Shown piece by piece: positions 8,464 to 16,144 of a DNA stretch of 64,000 nt (within the stretch, counting starts at the first letter, position 1; the number at the start of each line of letters is the position of its first letter). A program made the translations under genes and the position numbers. Location: contig NZ_ARXV01000003.1 in NCBI RefSeq assembly GCF_000756665.1, positions 1-64,000 on the forward strand, given 5' to 3'. This DNA comes from Alcanivorax nanhaiticus (GTDB taxonomy: Bacteria > Pseudomonadota > Gammaproteobacteria > Pseudomonadales > Alcanivoracaceae). The notes under the pieces were generated by a model. It saw only the letters and a program-made list of their open reading frames with translations. It had not been told where the DNA came from and searched no databases.

Positions 8464-8694
8464 CTACTGGATCTGATCGAGTGCTTCCTGGCTTTTGCTA
8501 TTCTGCTGCTCTGCCAGGCTATTCACCTGTGCCTCGAACGTTTTCAACTGTTGCGCATTCTGTGGGGCCTGGATGGTGGTGGTATCGCCGCTTTGATCAA
8601 CGGTAGTCACTGCCGCCGGGGACGTGCTTTGCAGTTGGGTCATGACCAGCCAGCCTACTGCCAGCAGGGCGATCAGTAATCCAATCAAACGCAT
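8464..8694 (-). CDS. Small membrane-anchored or exported protein, 76 aa
   Basis: One N-terminal hydrophobic segment (LIGLLIALLAVGWLVMTQL) is followed by a Thr/Gln-rich polar tail (VDQSGDTTTIQAPQNAQQL) ending in a possible short helix. It looks like a signal-anchored periplasmic peptide. The RBS is AGAGGA. I do not recognise it. It is divergent from the Anr-box promoter at 8816-8829, about 120 bp upstream of its start, so it could share that control. Confidence 0.65.
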   Translation of the reverse strand: MRLIGLLIALLAVGWLVMTQLQSTSPAAVTTVDQSGDTTTIQAPQNAQQLKTFEAQVNSLAEQQNSKSQEALDQIQ

Positions 8695-8815
8695 CTTGTT
8701 GTTTTCCTCTGCATTGAGATGTGAGATGACGATGTCAGGCTGCCGTTATCCGGTCAATGACCAAGCGTTTAGCGGTTGGTTTATCAGGGTATTTGAGCAA
8801 GCTGCTTGCACCAGA

Positions 8816-8829
8816 TTGATCTGGATCAA
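8816..8829. promoter_or_regulatory. Consensus Anr/FNR box
   Basis: TTGATCTGGATCAA matches the FNR/Anr consensus TTGAT-N4-ATCAA at all ten positions. Its centre (8822.5) is 41.5 bp before a possible start near 8864, where TAACTA (8852-8857) would be the -10. That is the class II activator geometry for the gene at 8921. Confidence 0.75.
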
Positions 8830-8835
8830 CAAACC

Positions 8836-8855
8836 GTTACATTGCCGAATGTAAC
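8836..8855. promoter_or_regulatory. Perfect palindrome, candidate repressor operator
   Basis: GTTACATTGCCGAATGTAAC is a perfect 8-bp inverted repeat with a 4-bp spacer. It sits between the Anr box and the likely -10, where a TetR- or GntR-type repressor would block the promoter. No regulator gene is adjacent. Confidence 0.55.
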
Positions 8856-8920
8856 TATTGATGGTGTCACTAATGCCGCTCTAGGATCGGGTCATACCGA
8901 TTTTGCGAAGGGGCATGATA

Positions 8921-9772
8921 ATGACAATTCAGGTTGATCCCATCCGCCGAAACCTCAAGTTCGGCCTACCCAAAGACAAGGCCATCAGCTGGAACCCGGC
9001 AGGGCTGCACGTTACCCAATTCTTCAACACCCTCTCTATTTTCTTCCCGGCGGGGGAGCGGTTCTTCATTCAAAGCGTGCGTAATTATCGCAAGGAGATT
9101 GTGGGCGACGATCTCAAGGAACAGATCTCCGCTTTTATCGGGCAGGAGGGTTTCCACACCCGCGAGCACGAGGAATATAACGATGCGCTGGTGGCGGCGG
9201 GTATGCCGATTGAAGCCATGGATAGCCTGGTGGTGAAGCTGCTGGAGCTGGTCAAGAAAGCGCCCAGATCCTTTCAGTTGGCGGCCACGGTAGCGCTGGA
9301 ACACCTCACCGCCGTGCTGGGCGATGTGTTACTCCGCAATGACGGGTTGCTGGAGGATGTAGACCCGCATTTCTCCGCCGTTTGGCGCTGGCATGCCATC
9401 GAAGAAACCGAGCACAAAGCGGTCTGTTTTGATGCCTATGAGCAGGTGATGGGTAAAGGCATTCAGGCCTATGGGCTGCGGGTTGGTGCTTTTGTGTTGG
9501 CCAACCTGCTTTTCTGGAGCCTCTATGTGCCTTTCTACACCGTCATGGTGGCAAAAGGCGGTGGCCTGCTGAACCTGAAAGGGTGGGGCAAGGTGCTGAA
9601 TCTGACCCTGGGCCGGCCCGGTGTGTTGCGCAGAGCGCTACCCGACTGGCTGGATTTCTTCCGTCCCGGCTTTCATCCATGGATGCATGATAACCGGCAT
9701 TTCCTGGCTATGGCCGATGCCTTGGTTGAGGAAGTCGCCAATTTTGATGTGAATCAGGCCAAGGCGGCTTGA
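8921..9772 (+). CDS. PF10118 family putative metal-dependent hydrolase
   Basis: A 283-residue protein of the family annotated as predicted metal-dependent hydrolase. It has His- and Glu-rich motifs typical of a four-helix diiron-like bundle: GQEGFHTREHEEYND near residues 76-90, VALEHLTA near 124-131 and WRWHAIEETEHKAVCF near 156-171. A hydrophobic stretch (VGAFVLANLLFWSLYVPFY) suggests membrane association. The ATG at 8921 is spaced correctly from AAGGGG; the ATG at 8915 is too close. The monooxygenase gene follows after 14 bp, so the pair is an operon. The reaction is unknown; a role in oxidation or hydrolysis of hydrophobic compounds is inference. Confidence 0.85.
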   Translation: MTIQVDPIRRNLKFGLPKDKAISWNPAGLHVTQFFNTLSIFFPAGERFFIQSVRNYRKEIVGDDLKEQISAFIGQEGFHTREHEEYNDALVAAGMPIEAMDSLVVKLLELVKKAPRSFQLAATVALEHLTAVLGDVLLRNDGLLEDVDPHFSAVWRWHAIEETEHKAVCFDAYEQVMGKGIQAYGLRVGAFVLANLLFWSLYVPFYTVMVAKGGGLLNLKGWGKVLNLTLGRPGVLRRALPDWLDFFRPGFHPWMHDNRHFLAMADALVEEVANFDVNQAKAA

Positions 9773-9786
9773 GCAAGGGGTAACTC

Positions 9787-11307
9787 ATGAACAGCAAAGT
9801 GAAAATCAGCACCAAAACGATCAATAAGGAAACGGCCATTGTCGGGGCAGGCTTTGGTGGTCTGTGTATGGCGATCAAGATGCTGGAAGCCGGCAACGAG
9901 GACTTTGTGATTCTCGAAAAAGCGAAAGAAGTGGGTGGAGCCTGGTACTTTAATGGTTATCCCGGTGCGGCCTGCGACGTACAGTCGCATCTCTACTCGT
10001 TTTCCTTCAATGGCAAGGCGGACTGGAGCAAACGCTATGCCCCCCGTGACGAGATTGAAAACTATATTCTCGATACGGTAGAGAAATATAACCTGCGTCG
10101 ATTCATCCGTTTTGAGGAAGAAGTGAATGAAGCCCATTTCGACGCAGATACAGGCAAATGGACCGTGCGCACCGGCGCGGGCAGCACGGTGGTATGCCGA
10201 CACTTTGTGCTGGCGTCAGGCCCATTGCATGTGCCGAACAAACCCGACATCAAGGGCTTGAAGCGATTCAAGGGCAAGGTCATGCATTCCGCTGAATGGG
10301 ATCATGGCTATGATCTGGTGGGCAAGAAAGTCATCTCCATCGGGACAGGCGGCAGCGCCATTCAGTATTGTCCTGAGATTGCGCCGAAAGTGAAAAAACT
10401 GTCGGTGTTCCAGCGCTCAGCCGCCTGGGTGATTCCTCGTGATGAACGGGGTTATCCGGCGATACAGCAGCGTCTGTTTGCACGGTTCCCCGGTTGGCGA
10501 AAGCTGCATCGCGCACGTTTGTACTGGAGCAACGAATCCCGTGTGGCCCCGGCATCAAGCACCCGTGCCGCCCAGTTTCTTGGCACCCTGTGCAAACAGT
10601 TCATTCGCTTCCAGGTAAAAGACAAGGCGTTGGTAGAAAAACTCACTCCGGATTATGCCTTTGGCTGCAAGCGGGTACTGATTTCCAACAAGTGGTACCC
10701 CATGTTCAACCGCAAGAATGTGGAACTGGTGACCGCAGGGATTCGTGAAGTCAAAGCTAATAGTGTGATCACGGACGATGGTGTAGAGCACGAAGCCGAC
10801 TGTATTATTCTGGGCACGGGATTCGTTGTTGATCCCCGCATCTACATGAAAGATTTCCCTCTGACCGGTCTACCGGGCAGGGACCTGCACAAGGATTGGG
10901 CGGACTCTTCCGAGGCCTACTACGGCATGACCGTGAGTGGGTATCCCAACCTGTACATGTTGGTGGGCCCCAACACCGGGCTGGGACATAACTCCATCGT
11001 TTTCATGATCGAGTGTCAGGTGAATTACATCATCCAGTGCATGAAACTGCTGAAGGCGGAAGGCGCGGATTACCTGGATGTGAAACCCGCAGCACAGCAG
11101 GCGTTCAATGACGATGTGCAGCGCCGCCTGCAGGGCACCACCTGGACCTCAGGCTGTACCAGCTGGTACCAGCAGGAAGACGGCAAGAACTTTGCGCTGT
11201 GGCCCGGTTCTACCTGGCGTTACTGGCTGAAGACCCGGCAGGTGCGCAGTACCGATTATGAATTCGTTCATGTAGAAGAAACCGAGAAAGAAGCGGTTAC
11301 TGCCTGA
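9787..11307 (+). CDS. Flavin-containing (Baeyer-Villiger type) monooxygenase
   Basis: A 506-residue FAD/NADPH monooxygenase. It has the N-terminal FAD Rossmann motif GAGFGG (near residue 18), the BVMO fingerprint FKGKVMHSAEW (FxGxxxHxxxW) near residue 160, and a second Rossmann motif ISIGTGGSA for NADPH. The family inserts oxygen into ketones or hydroxylates hydrophobic substrates; in hydrocarbon degraders related enzymes (the AlmA group) act on long-chain alkanes. Which applies here cannot be told from sequence. It is the second gene of an operon under an Anr-type promoter, unusual for an oxygen-consuming enzyme, and ends in a clear terminator. Confidence 0.9.
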   Translation: MNSKVKISTKTINKETAIVGAGFGGLCMAIKMLEAGNEDFVILEKAKEVGGAWYFNGYPGAACDVQSHLYSFSFNGKADWSKRYAPRDEIENYILDTVEKYNLRRFIRFEEEVNEAHFDADTGKWTVRTGAGSTVVCRHFVLASGPLHVPNKPDIKGLKRFKGKVMHSAEWDHGYDLVGKKVISIGTGGSAIQYCPEIAPKVKKLSVFQRSAAWVIPRDERGYPAIQQRLFARFPGWRKLHRARLYWSNESRVAPASSTRAAQFLGTLCKQFIRFQVKDKALVEKLTPDYAFGCKRVLISNKWYPMFNRKNVELVTAGIREVKANSVITDDGVEHEADCIILGTGFVVDPRIYMKDFPLTGLPGRDLHKDWADSSEAYYGMTVSGYPNLYMLVGPNTGLGHNSIVFMIECQVNYIIQCMKLLKAEGADYLDVKPAAQQAFNDDVQRRLQGTTWTSGCTSWYQQEDGKNFALWPGSTWRYWLKTRQVRSTDYEFVHVEETEKEAVTA

Positions 11308-11340
11308 GTGTTGTTGAGAAAATACAGTGGTACATATCAA

Positions 11341-11360
11341 GGGGCTTCGGCCCCTTTTTT
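11341..11360 (+). terminator. Terminator of the PF10118-monooxygenase operon
   Basis: GGGGC-TTCG-GCCCC tetraloop hairpin followed by a T run, 33 bp after the stop. Confidence 0.9.
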
Positions 11361-11420
11361 ATGTCGCTCTGCGGCCAATACTCTCCATCTTAGGAGCCTG
11401 GGCGAGGTATAGCTTCTTGA

Positions 11421-11500
11421 GAAGCGAGTAACGAGTAACGAGTCGCGAAAATCTTGAACCTACTGAAGAAGAGAAGTTTTGGCCTTTCGAAACTCGCCTC
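11421..11500. repeat. Heptad inverted-repeat element E2 (CGAGTNN type)
   Basis: The left arm repeats ACGAGTA at a 7-bp period and ends in GCGAAAATC. The right arm is CCTTTCGAAACTCGCCTC. It is imperfect and flanked by a family B REP palindrome. Confidence 0.7.
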
Positions 11501-11509
11501 TTTTTGCAT

Positions 11510-11551
11510 CGTCGAGGCTAGGATCGCCTGCAGGCAGGTTCCTACGGGGGG
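11510..11551. repeat. REP-like palindrome, family B
   Basis: Contains GGATCGCCTGCAGGCAGG and TTCCTACGG, a form of the common GCTTGCCTGCAAGC palindrome. It directly abuts heptad element E2; the left side of E2 has a shorter matching arm (TTAGGAGCCTGGGCGAGG). Confidence 0.65.
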
Positions 11552-11717
11552 TAGTAGAAAGTTGGCAAAGCGCATGCCTTAAGGTTGTGTGCCCAGGCGG
11601 TGATATCTGTTTCCTTCAAACCTGCAAGCGGTTGCTTGTAGCTTGTTGGGGATCAGGGCAATCTTGTTCCCGGATAAAACATAAAAAATGAAGTTCGTTT
11701 CAGGGAAGAGGTGGGGA

Positions 11718-13184
11718 ATGACATTGAGTTTGAATACCAGTAAGGGGATGTGGTCCCTGGCGGTGCTGCGGGTTTCACAAACCACGGCAAAGGTGTGGGT
11801 TGGGACACTGTTCCATACGTTGAGGAAACCGGAGCAGGCTTGTGTCGAGCTGATTCATCCGGACGGTACACGTATCCGCAAGGATATCGTTAGCAAGGAT
11901 TGGCAGCGTCCCTTCCGTTACGTCTATCAGCGCTTTTACACCACTGTTGAGTTCGAGGATCTTGAGCCCGGTACTCACTACGAAGTGGAATTTATCCGCC
12001 GAACAGATTCTATCTACCGTGATATTGAGGAGTGGCAGGTGCTGCGGCATGGGCAATTTGATACGTTGCCTGCCAGCTTGCCCGTGGCGGGAGAGCGCCC
12101 CTTCACTGTGGCGCTCGGCAGCTGTTTTTATGCGCACCGTGACGGTGGGCAGGCGGCGGGTTCCTACCGTGCACTGTATGAGAGAGGGCCTCAATACGCC
12201 CGTCCCCATGTGACTTTCCTGACCGGGGACCAGGTGTATCTGGATATTGGTTTTGACTCCCTGTCTTTTGTACGCAGCGAAATTCGTGAGCGAGTGGCCG
12301 ATGATTATGCCCAGCATTGGCAATTGCTGGGCAGTATTCTCAGTCGTGGTGCCACCTGGATGTTGCCGGATGATCATGAATACTGGAACGATTACCCCTT
12401 CTACGATTCCCTTATTCCCACCTTGTTGGCATTGAAGATTGATGATGTTCGCCAGACATGGACCAAGGCCTCCGAGGATGGGGTGCGCCGTATCCAGCAA
12501 AGCCCACGGGTTGAGACCTTCAGTATTGATGAGCTGTCATTCTGTATGGCGGATCTTCGTTCCTATCGGGACGATGAGCGCTTTCTCCCTGATGCTGATT
12601 TCAAAAAACTGACGAATTGGGCGCGGGGGTTAAAGGGTCCGGGAGTACTGGTGATTCCTCAGCCTTTGATCGTGGCACCCAATCCTCTGGAACGAAACCT
12701 GCTGAGTTATCGGGGGCAATATTCCCGGCTGCTTGAAGCGTTGGGGCACTCCGGCCATGACATTGTGGTGATGAGTGGGGATGTGCATTTCGGCCGGATC
12801 GCGACTACCTCGCTGGGACCCAATGGCGGCAAGCTGGTTGAAGTGATTGCCTCACCGTTGTCTAACCTGACCTTCCTGGATGGGGTTGCTACATCTACCC
12901 CTGAGTTGCAACCCGGCCCATTCCCGCATGCTTCAGTGCGTCCTTCTGGCTGGTCATCTGCGCCGGTGCAGTGTTCTGATGCGAGTGCAGTGAGTGTGCG
13001 CAATGGCTGGTTGCTGTCCGCCTACCCAAGAGACCGTACTACTGAACACTTCATGACGGCTGCCTTCCAGCGAAACACTGCGGGAGGCGTTAGCCTGAAA
13101 GTGGATGCCTGGCGAGTGCGTGACCGCGATGATGCGAACCTGCCCAAGCGCGACTTTGCGACCTTTGATGTTTCACTAACCTGA
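11718..13184 (+). CDS. PhoD-like (alkaline phosphatase D family) metallophosphoesterase
   Basis: A 488-residue protein with the family's motifs: GSCFYAHRDGG, TGDQVYLD, a DDHEYWND metal site and SGDVHFGRIAT near the C-terminus. The N-terminal 100 residues form a beta-sandwich-like region. No Tat or Sec signal is seen, unlike secreted PhoD enzymes, so it is probably cytoplasmic and may act on a phosphodiester other than phosphate-starvation substrates. The ATG at 11718 follows GAGGTGGGGA; the ATG at 11688 has no RBS. Confidence 0.85.
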   Translation: MTLSLNTSKGMWSLAVLRVSQTTAKVWVGTLFHTLRKPEQACVELIHPDGTRIRKDIVSKDWQRPFRYVYQRFYTTVEFEDLEPGTHYEVEFIRRTDSIYRDIEEWQVLRHGQFDTLPASLPVAGERPFTVALGSCFYAHRDGGQAAGSYRALYERGPQYARPHVTFLTGDQVYLDIGFDSLSFVRSEIRERVADDYAQHWQLLGSILSRGATWMLPDDHEYWNDYPFYDSLIPTLLALKIDDVRQTWTKASEDGVRRIQQSPRVETFSIDELSFCMADLRSYRDDERFLPDADFKKLTNWARGLKGPGVLVIPQPLIVAPNPLERNLLSYRGQYSRLLEALGHSGHDIVVMSGDVHFGRIATTSLGPNGGKLVEVIASPLSNLTFLDGVATSTPELQPGPFPHASVRPSGWSSAPVQCSDASAVSVRNGWLLSAYPRDRTTEHFMTAAFQRNTAGGVSLKVDAWRVRDRDDANLPKRDFATFDVSLT

Positions 13185-13243
13185 TTCATAGTAGGAATGA
13201 TGCGGCGGCAGTGTTGTCGCCAGTCTGGTTCAGGGAGAAGCCT

Positions 13244-13627
13244 ATGCAAGCGTGGCTGGTTCGGATCGTGGCTCTGGTGTTTTTGGCATACGGAGTGGGG
13301 TTTGTCTTTGTCCCGGGGCTGTTGATGCAACAGGTCGTCGGCGAGATACCGGTGGCCTCATCTGCCTGGATTGATCTGAGGGCAACCTATGGCGGGCTGT
13401 CGTTGGGTGTCGGGTTGTTGCTGGCTGTGCTGTCTATGCGAACGGAAACGCTGCGCGCAGGGACGCTCGGGGTGGTGTTTCTGATGGCTGGAATGGCAGG
13501 GGGGCGGATCGTCGGCATGGTTCTGGACGGTTCGCCCAATGGCTACATGATGCTGTATTTGTTGCTGGAGATCGTAACGGCCGCGCTTGCTGTATGGACG
13601 TTGCGGGGCAGTCCGAAGCTGATATGA
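13244..13627 (+). CDS. DUF4345-like small membrane protein
   Basis: A 127-residue protein with four predicted membrane helices, at about residues 4-24, 48-66, 72-92 and 100-120. The motif DLRATYGGLSLGVGLLL between helices 1 and 2 fits the DUF4345 family. It has an AGGGAGA RBS. Function unknown. It is 59 bp after the PhoD-like gene and may be cotranscribed. Confidence 0.7.
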   Translation: MQAWLVRIVALVFLAYGVGFVFVPGLLMQQVVGEIPVASSAWIDLRATYGGLSLGVGLLLAVLSMRTETLRAGTLGVVFLMAGMAGGRIVGMVLDGSPNGYMMLYLLLEIVTAALAVWTLRGSPKLI

Positions 13628-13694
13628 AACCTCGGACAGGGCGCGATATGTACCTGAATGGGCCTTGGCGATTCATCAATCACGGTTTCAAATA

Positions 13695-14168
13695 ATGAAT
13701 GAAATCTACGATGCGCCGCAAACCCTGACCGCTGGAAAGCAACCGGTCGAGAAACCCAATCTCGCCCGCGTCGGTGCCCTGTCGGCGCTTTATGTGGCGG
13801 CAGGTTACAGCCTGGTGTTTCTCGCGGTGATGCTGTTGGTCGGCAAACATGGCGTTTCAGATTGGCTGGTGTGGCTTGTCTTCTTGCTTGCCAGTGCTTT
13901 GGTGTCGGTTGTGGTGACGCTGGTGTGGGGTACCGTAGTGAATACCCTGCTGAGTCGTCTTGGTCATCGGTCACCGCTGGGGTTCTGTCTTTCCGTTTTG
14001 TTGCTGGCAGGATTGTTGATGCTTGGTAATTTCCTGCCGGGGTGGGACTGGCTGGAAGGCCTGGCTCTTACCGTTGTGCTCTATGGGCTTCCGATTGCCT
14101 GGATCGGCAGTAGCAGGCTGTTGCGCCAGGAAAGTCGCTATCGCCAATCTTCGTCTTCATCCTCATGA
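13695..14168 (+). CDS. Integral membrane protein, unknown family
   Basis: A 157-residue protein with a polar N-terminus, four hydrophobic segments (about residues 32-52, 58-80, 95-112 and 116-136) and a Ser-rich tail. The start at ATG 13695 is uncertain because no good RBS precedes it; an in-frame TTG at 13665 is the alternative. The stop overlaps the rsuA start (ATGA), so the two are translationally coupled. I do not recognise it. Confidence 0.6.
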   Translation: MNEIYDAPQTLTAGKQPVEKPNLARVGALSALYVAAGYSLVFLAVMLLVGKHGVSDWLVWLVFLLASALVSVVVTLVWGTVVNTLLSRLGHRSPLGFCLSVLLLAGLLMLGNFLPGWDWLEGLALTVVLYGLPIAWIGSSRLLRQESRYRQSSSSSS

Positions 14169-14887
14169 CTACCCGTTACTTCCGTCTTGACCGCTTGCTG
14201 AGCGAAAAATTACAAACCAGCCGTTCCAGTTTGCGTGCGCCGTTGGCGGCAGGGTTGGTGCAGGTGAATGGGGAAGTGGAAAAAGATCGGCAGCGGGTGG
14301 TGGGGCCTTTTGATGTGGTGAGTTTCAAAGGGCAAAAGCTGCATGGCCAGACCCCGATTTATCTGATGCTGAACAAGCCCCAGGGGGTGGTAAGTGCAAC
14401 CTCTGATGCGAGGCATACCACCGTCCTCGATCTGGTCTCTGAGGAATGGCGAGAGGGGCTACATTTGGCCGGCAGGCTGGATTTCAATAGTACCGGATTG
14501 GTGATCCTGACCAACGACGGTAGTTGGTCACAGAGCCTTAGTCAGCCTGAAACCGGGGTCTGGAAACACTATCGCGTTTCACTGGAAGCACCACTGGGTA
14601 GCGATGACGTGGAAGCCTTTGCGGCAGGGATGCGCTTTGAATTTGAAGGCCTGGTAACCCGGCCGGCCCGTCTGGATATTCGTAGTCCGAGGGCGGCTGA
14701 CGTCTGGCTACAGGAAGGGCGCTATCACCAGATTCGACGCATGTTTGCGCAACGGGGCAACAAGGTGAAAACCTTGCACCGGCTGGCGGTGGGGAATGTG
14801 GTGCTGGATAAAACGTTAGCGCCCGGTGAATACCGGGCGCTGACAGAGCATGAAGTGCGAACCATTGCTGATCAGACCAGCGGCTGA
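14165..14887 (+). CDS. rsuA: rRNA pseudouridine synthase, RsuA/RluE type
   Basis: A 240-residue enzyme with an N-terminal S4 RNA-binding domain (residues 1-45, LDRLLSEKLQTSRSSLR) and a catalytic domain. The motif is AGRLDFNSTGLVILTNDG, with catalytic Asp106, and KTLHRLAVG follows near the end. The S4 domain and length fit RsuA (16S rRNA position 516) better than RluE, but the exact target is inference. The last 16 bp overlap the convergent DUF2236 gene. Confidence 0.82.
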   Translation: MTTRYFRLDRLLSEKLQTSRSSLRAPLAAGLVQVNGEVEKDRQRVVGPFDVVSFKGQKLHGQTPIYLMLNKPQGVVSATSDARHTTVLDLVSEEWREGLHLAGRLDFNSTGLVILTNDGSWSQSLSQPETGVWKHYRVSLEAPLGSDDVEAFAAGMRFEFEGLVTRPARLDIRSPRAADVWLQEGRYHQIRRMFAQRGNKVKTLHRLAVGNVVLDKTLAPGEYRALTEHEVRTIADQTSG

Positions 14888-15756
14888 CCCTTGGCCAGGC
14901 GCCGGCGGAAGTCTCGCAGCGGTGTCGTGTATGCCAATTGGCGAATCGGACGGGGTATAACCTTCATCAGCTTGCCGAAGAAACGCACGGTTTTGTCGAA
15001 TTTGCGCTGGCGCTCCTCATCCCAGTCAAGGCGCATCTTTTCACGTACCTCCGGAGGAAGAAAACCGGTGGTCACAAAGCGGTTGAACCGTCCAAACAGA
15101 AACTGGCTGACCGGGGTCAGGAATTTCAGATCGGCAATAATCATCAGAAACTCGTGAACGGTGTCATCGATGTGCAGTTTCTGAATGCCCTGTTGCCAGT
15201 ATTCATCAAAAGCATCCAGGTCTTCAGGCCACATGTCCTGACGAACCTGTAGCGTGGTTCCCAGTGGGCGCGCCATTCTGTAGAAATCTTCCTGCTCTTT
15301 GCGGGTGAGTGGGCGGTGAACTTTCTGATAGGTATCGACAAACCCCCAGTACAGACAAGCCGCCACCCACATTTGCAGATCCGGATCGAAAGCATTGTAT
15401 TCAACCGCTGAATCTTTGGTGGAATGCACATGCTTGTGAGAACCATTGACTGCACGACGGTACGCCAGTTTTTCTTCTGTGCTTCCCATCATGGCAACCG
15501 CTAAATAAGTAAAGGTAGTGCGTGTGCGTTTCAGTGGGCGATGCATGATGGAGCCGCTTGTGACTCGACTCTCGGCCACCCCATGGCCGACCGCCGGATT
15601 GGCCAGCTGCATGATGATATTGGCACCGGCGGATAAAAAAACGGTCAGGTCGAGAATGCCCGGGTATTTCTGATCCAGTTGCTTGGCGTTCAGTGGCTCG
15701 GGCCACTGATGCTCTAGCCGGGGTTTATTCTGGAGAGGAGAGGCTTGTGCGTTCAT
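14872..15756 (-). CDS. DUF2236 / MpaB-family oxygenase-like protein
   Basis: A 294-residue protein. The DUF2236 pattern is VNGSHKHVHS, AFDPDLQMWVAACLYWG and RPLTRKEQEDFYRMARPLG. The family includes fungal MpaB (oxidative chain cleavage) and the latex-clearing protein Lcp, whose heme sits on a conserved His. The ATG at 15756 has a GAGGA RBS 8 bp upstream. It stands alone and convergent with rsuA. A role in oxidising hydrophobic compounds fits the lifestyle but is inference. Confidence 0.75.
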   Translation of the reverse strand: MNAQASPLQNKPRLEHQWPEPLNAKQLDQKYPGILDLTVFLSAGANIIMQLANPAVGHGVAESRVTSGSIMHRPLKRTRTTFTYLAVAMMGSTEEKLAYRRAVNGSHKHVHSTKDSAVEYNAFDPDLQMWVAACLYWGFVDTYQKVHRPLTRKEQEDFYRMARPLGTTLQVRQDMWPEDLDAFDEYWQQGIQKLHIDDTVHEFLMIIADLKFLTPVSQFLFGRFNRFVTTGFLPPEVREKMRLDWDEERQRKFDKTVRFFGKLMKVIPRPIRQLAYTTPLRDFRRRLAKGQPLV

Positions 15757-15773
15757 ATTTTTATTCCTCGAAG

Positions 15774-15862
15774 GCCGATCAGATCGGTCATACGCTCGTT
15801 TGATTGGGATGCTATCGGGGACGGTTTCATCACACAATGATACAAATACAATCTTATGTATC
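15774..15862. promoter_or_regulatory. Inverted repeats upstream of the DUF2236 gene
   Basis: GGCCGATCAGATCGGTC (from 15774) and GATAC-N14-GTATC (15839-15862) are dyads just upstream of the DUF2236 start. Either could be an operator; I cannot match them to a known regulator. Confidence 0.35.
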
Positions 15863-16093
15863 TGCTTGGTGGGTGGGGGTTATTTCTCTGTGTTTTGTGA
15901 TGTTTTTGCTGGTTTTTCCTGCGTTTTATGCGGTTTTTCGGCGAAGTTTAATGGGTAGACGCAGGTGATTTATTTGTATTTTTGTCGACAAATATACCAA
16001 TCAGGGTGATTTATTGGCTCAAAGCGCCTGCCGGAAGGAGTCGGAGGCAAGGGGGAGAGGGCAGGCAACGATGGGGGTGTAACCGAACCACAC
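15863..16093. other. Intergenic region with no gene seen
   Basis: AT-rich in its left half. It contains the palindrome TTTGTCGACAAA (15981-15992) with partly matching AT flanks. Short frames across it look like noise. Confidence 0.5.
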
Positions 16094-16120
16094 AAAAAAG
16101 GCGCCCGAAGGCGCCTTTTT
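16094..16120 (-). terminator. Terminator of the ETF-QO gene
   Basis: AAAAAAGGCGCC, CGAA loop, GGCGCCTTTTT. The longer T run is on the minus strand, 25 bp after the ETF-QO stop. Confidence 0.9.
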
Positions 16121-16144
16121 CAGTGACACGAAGGTCGTGGCGAA

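Noticed and set aside
11390-11691. Two small frames in the E2 repeat region
   Set aside because: They lie in heptad and REP DNA and have no RBS.
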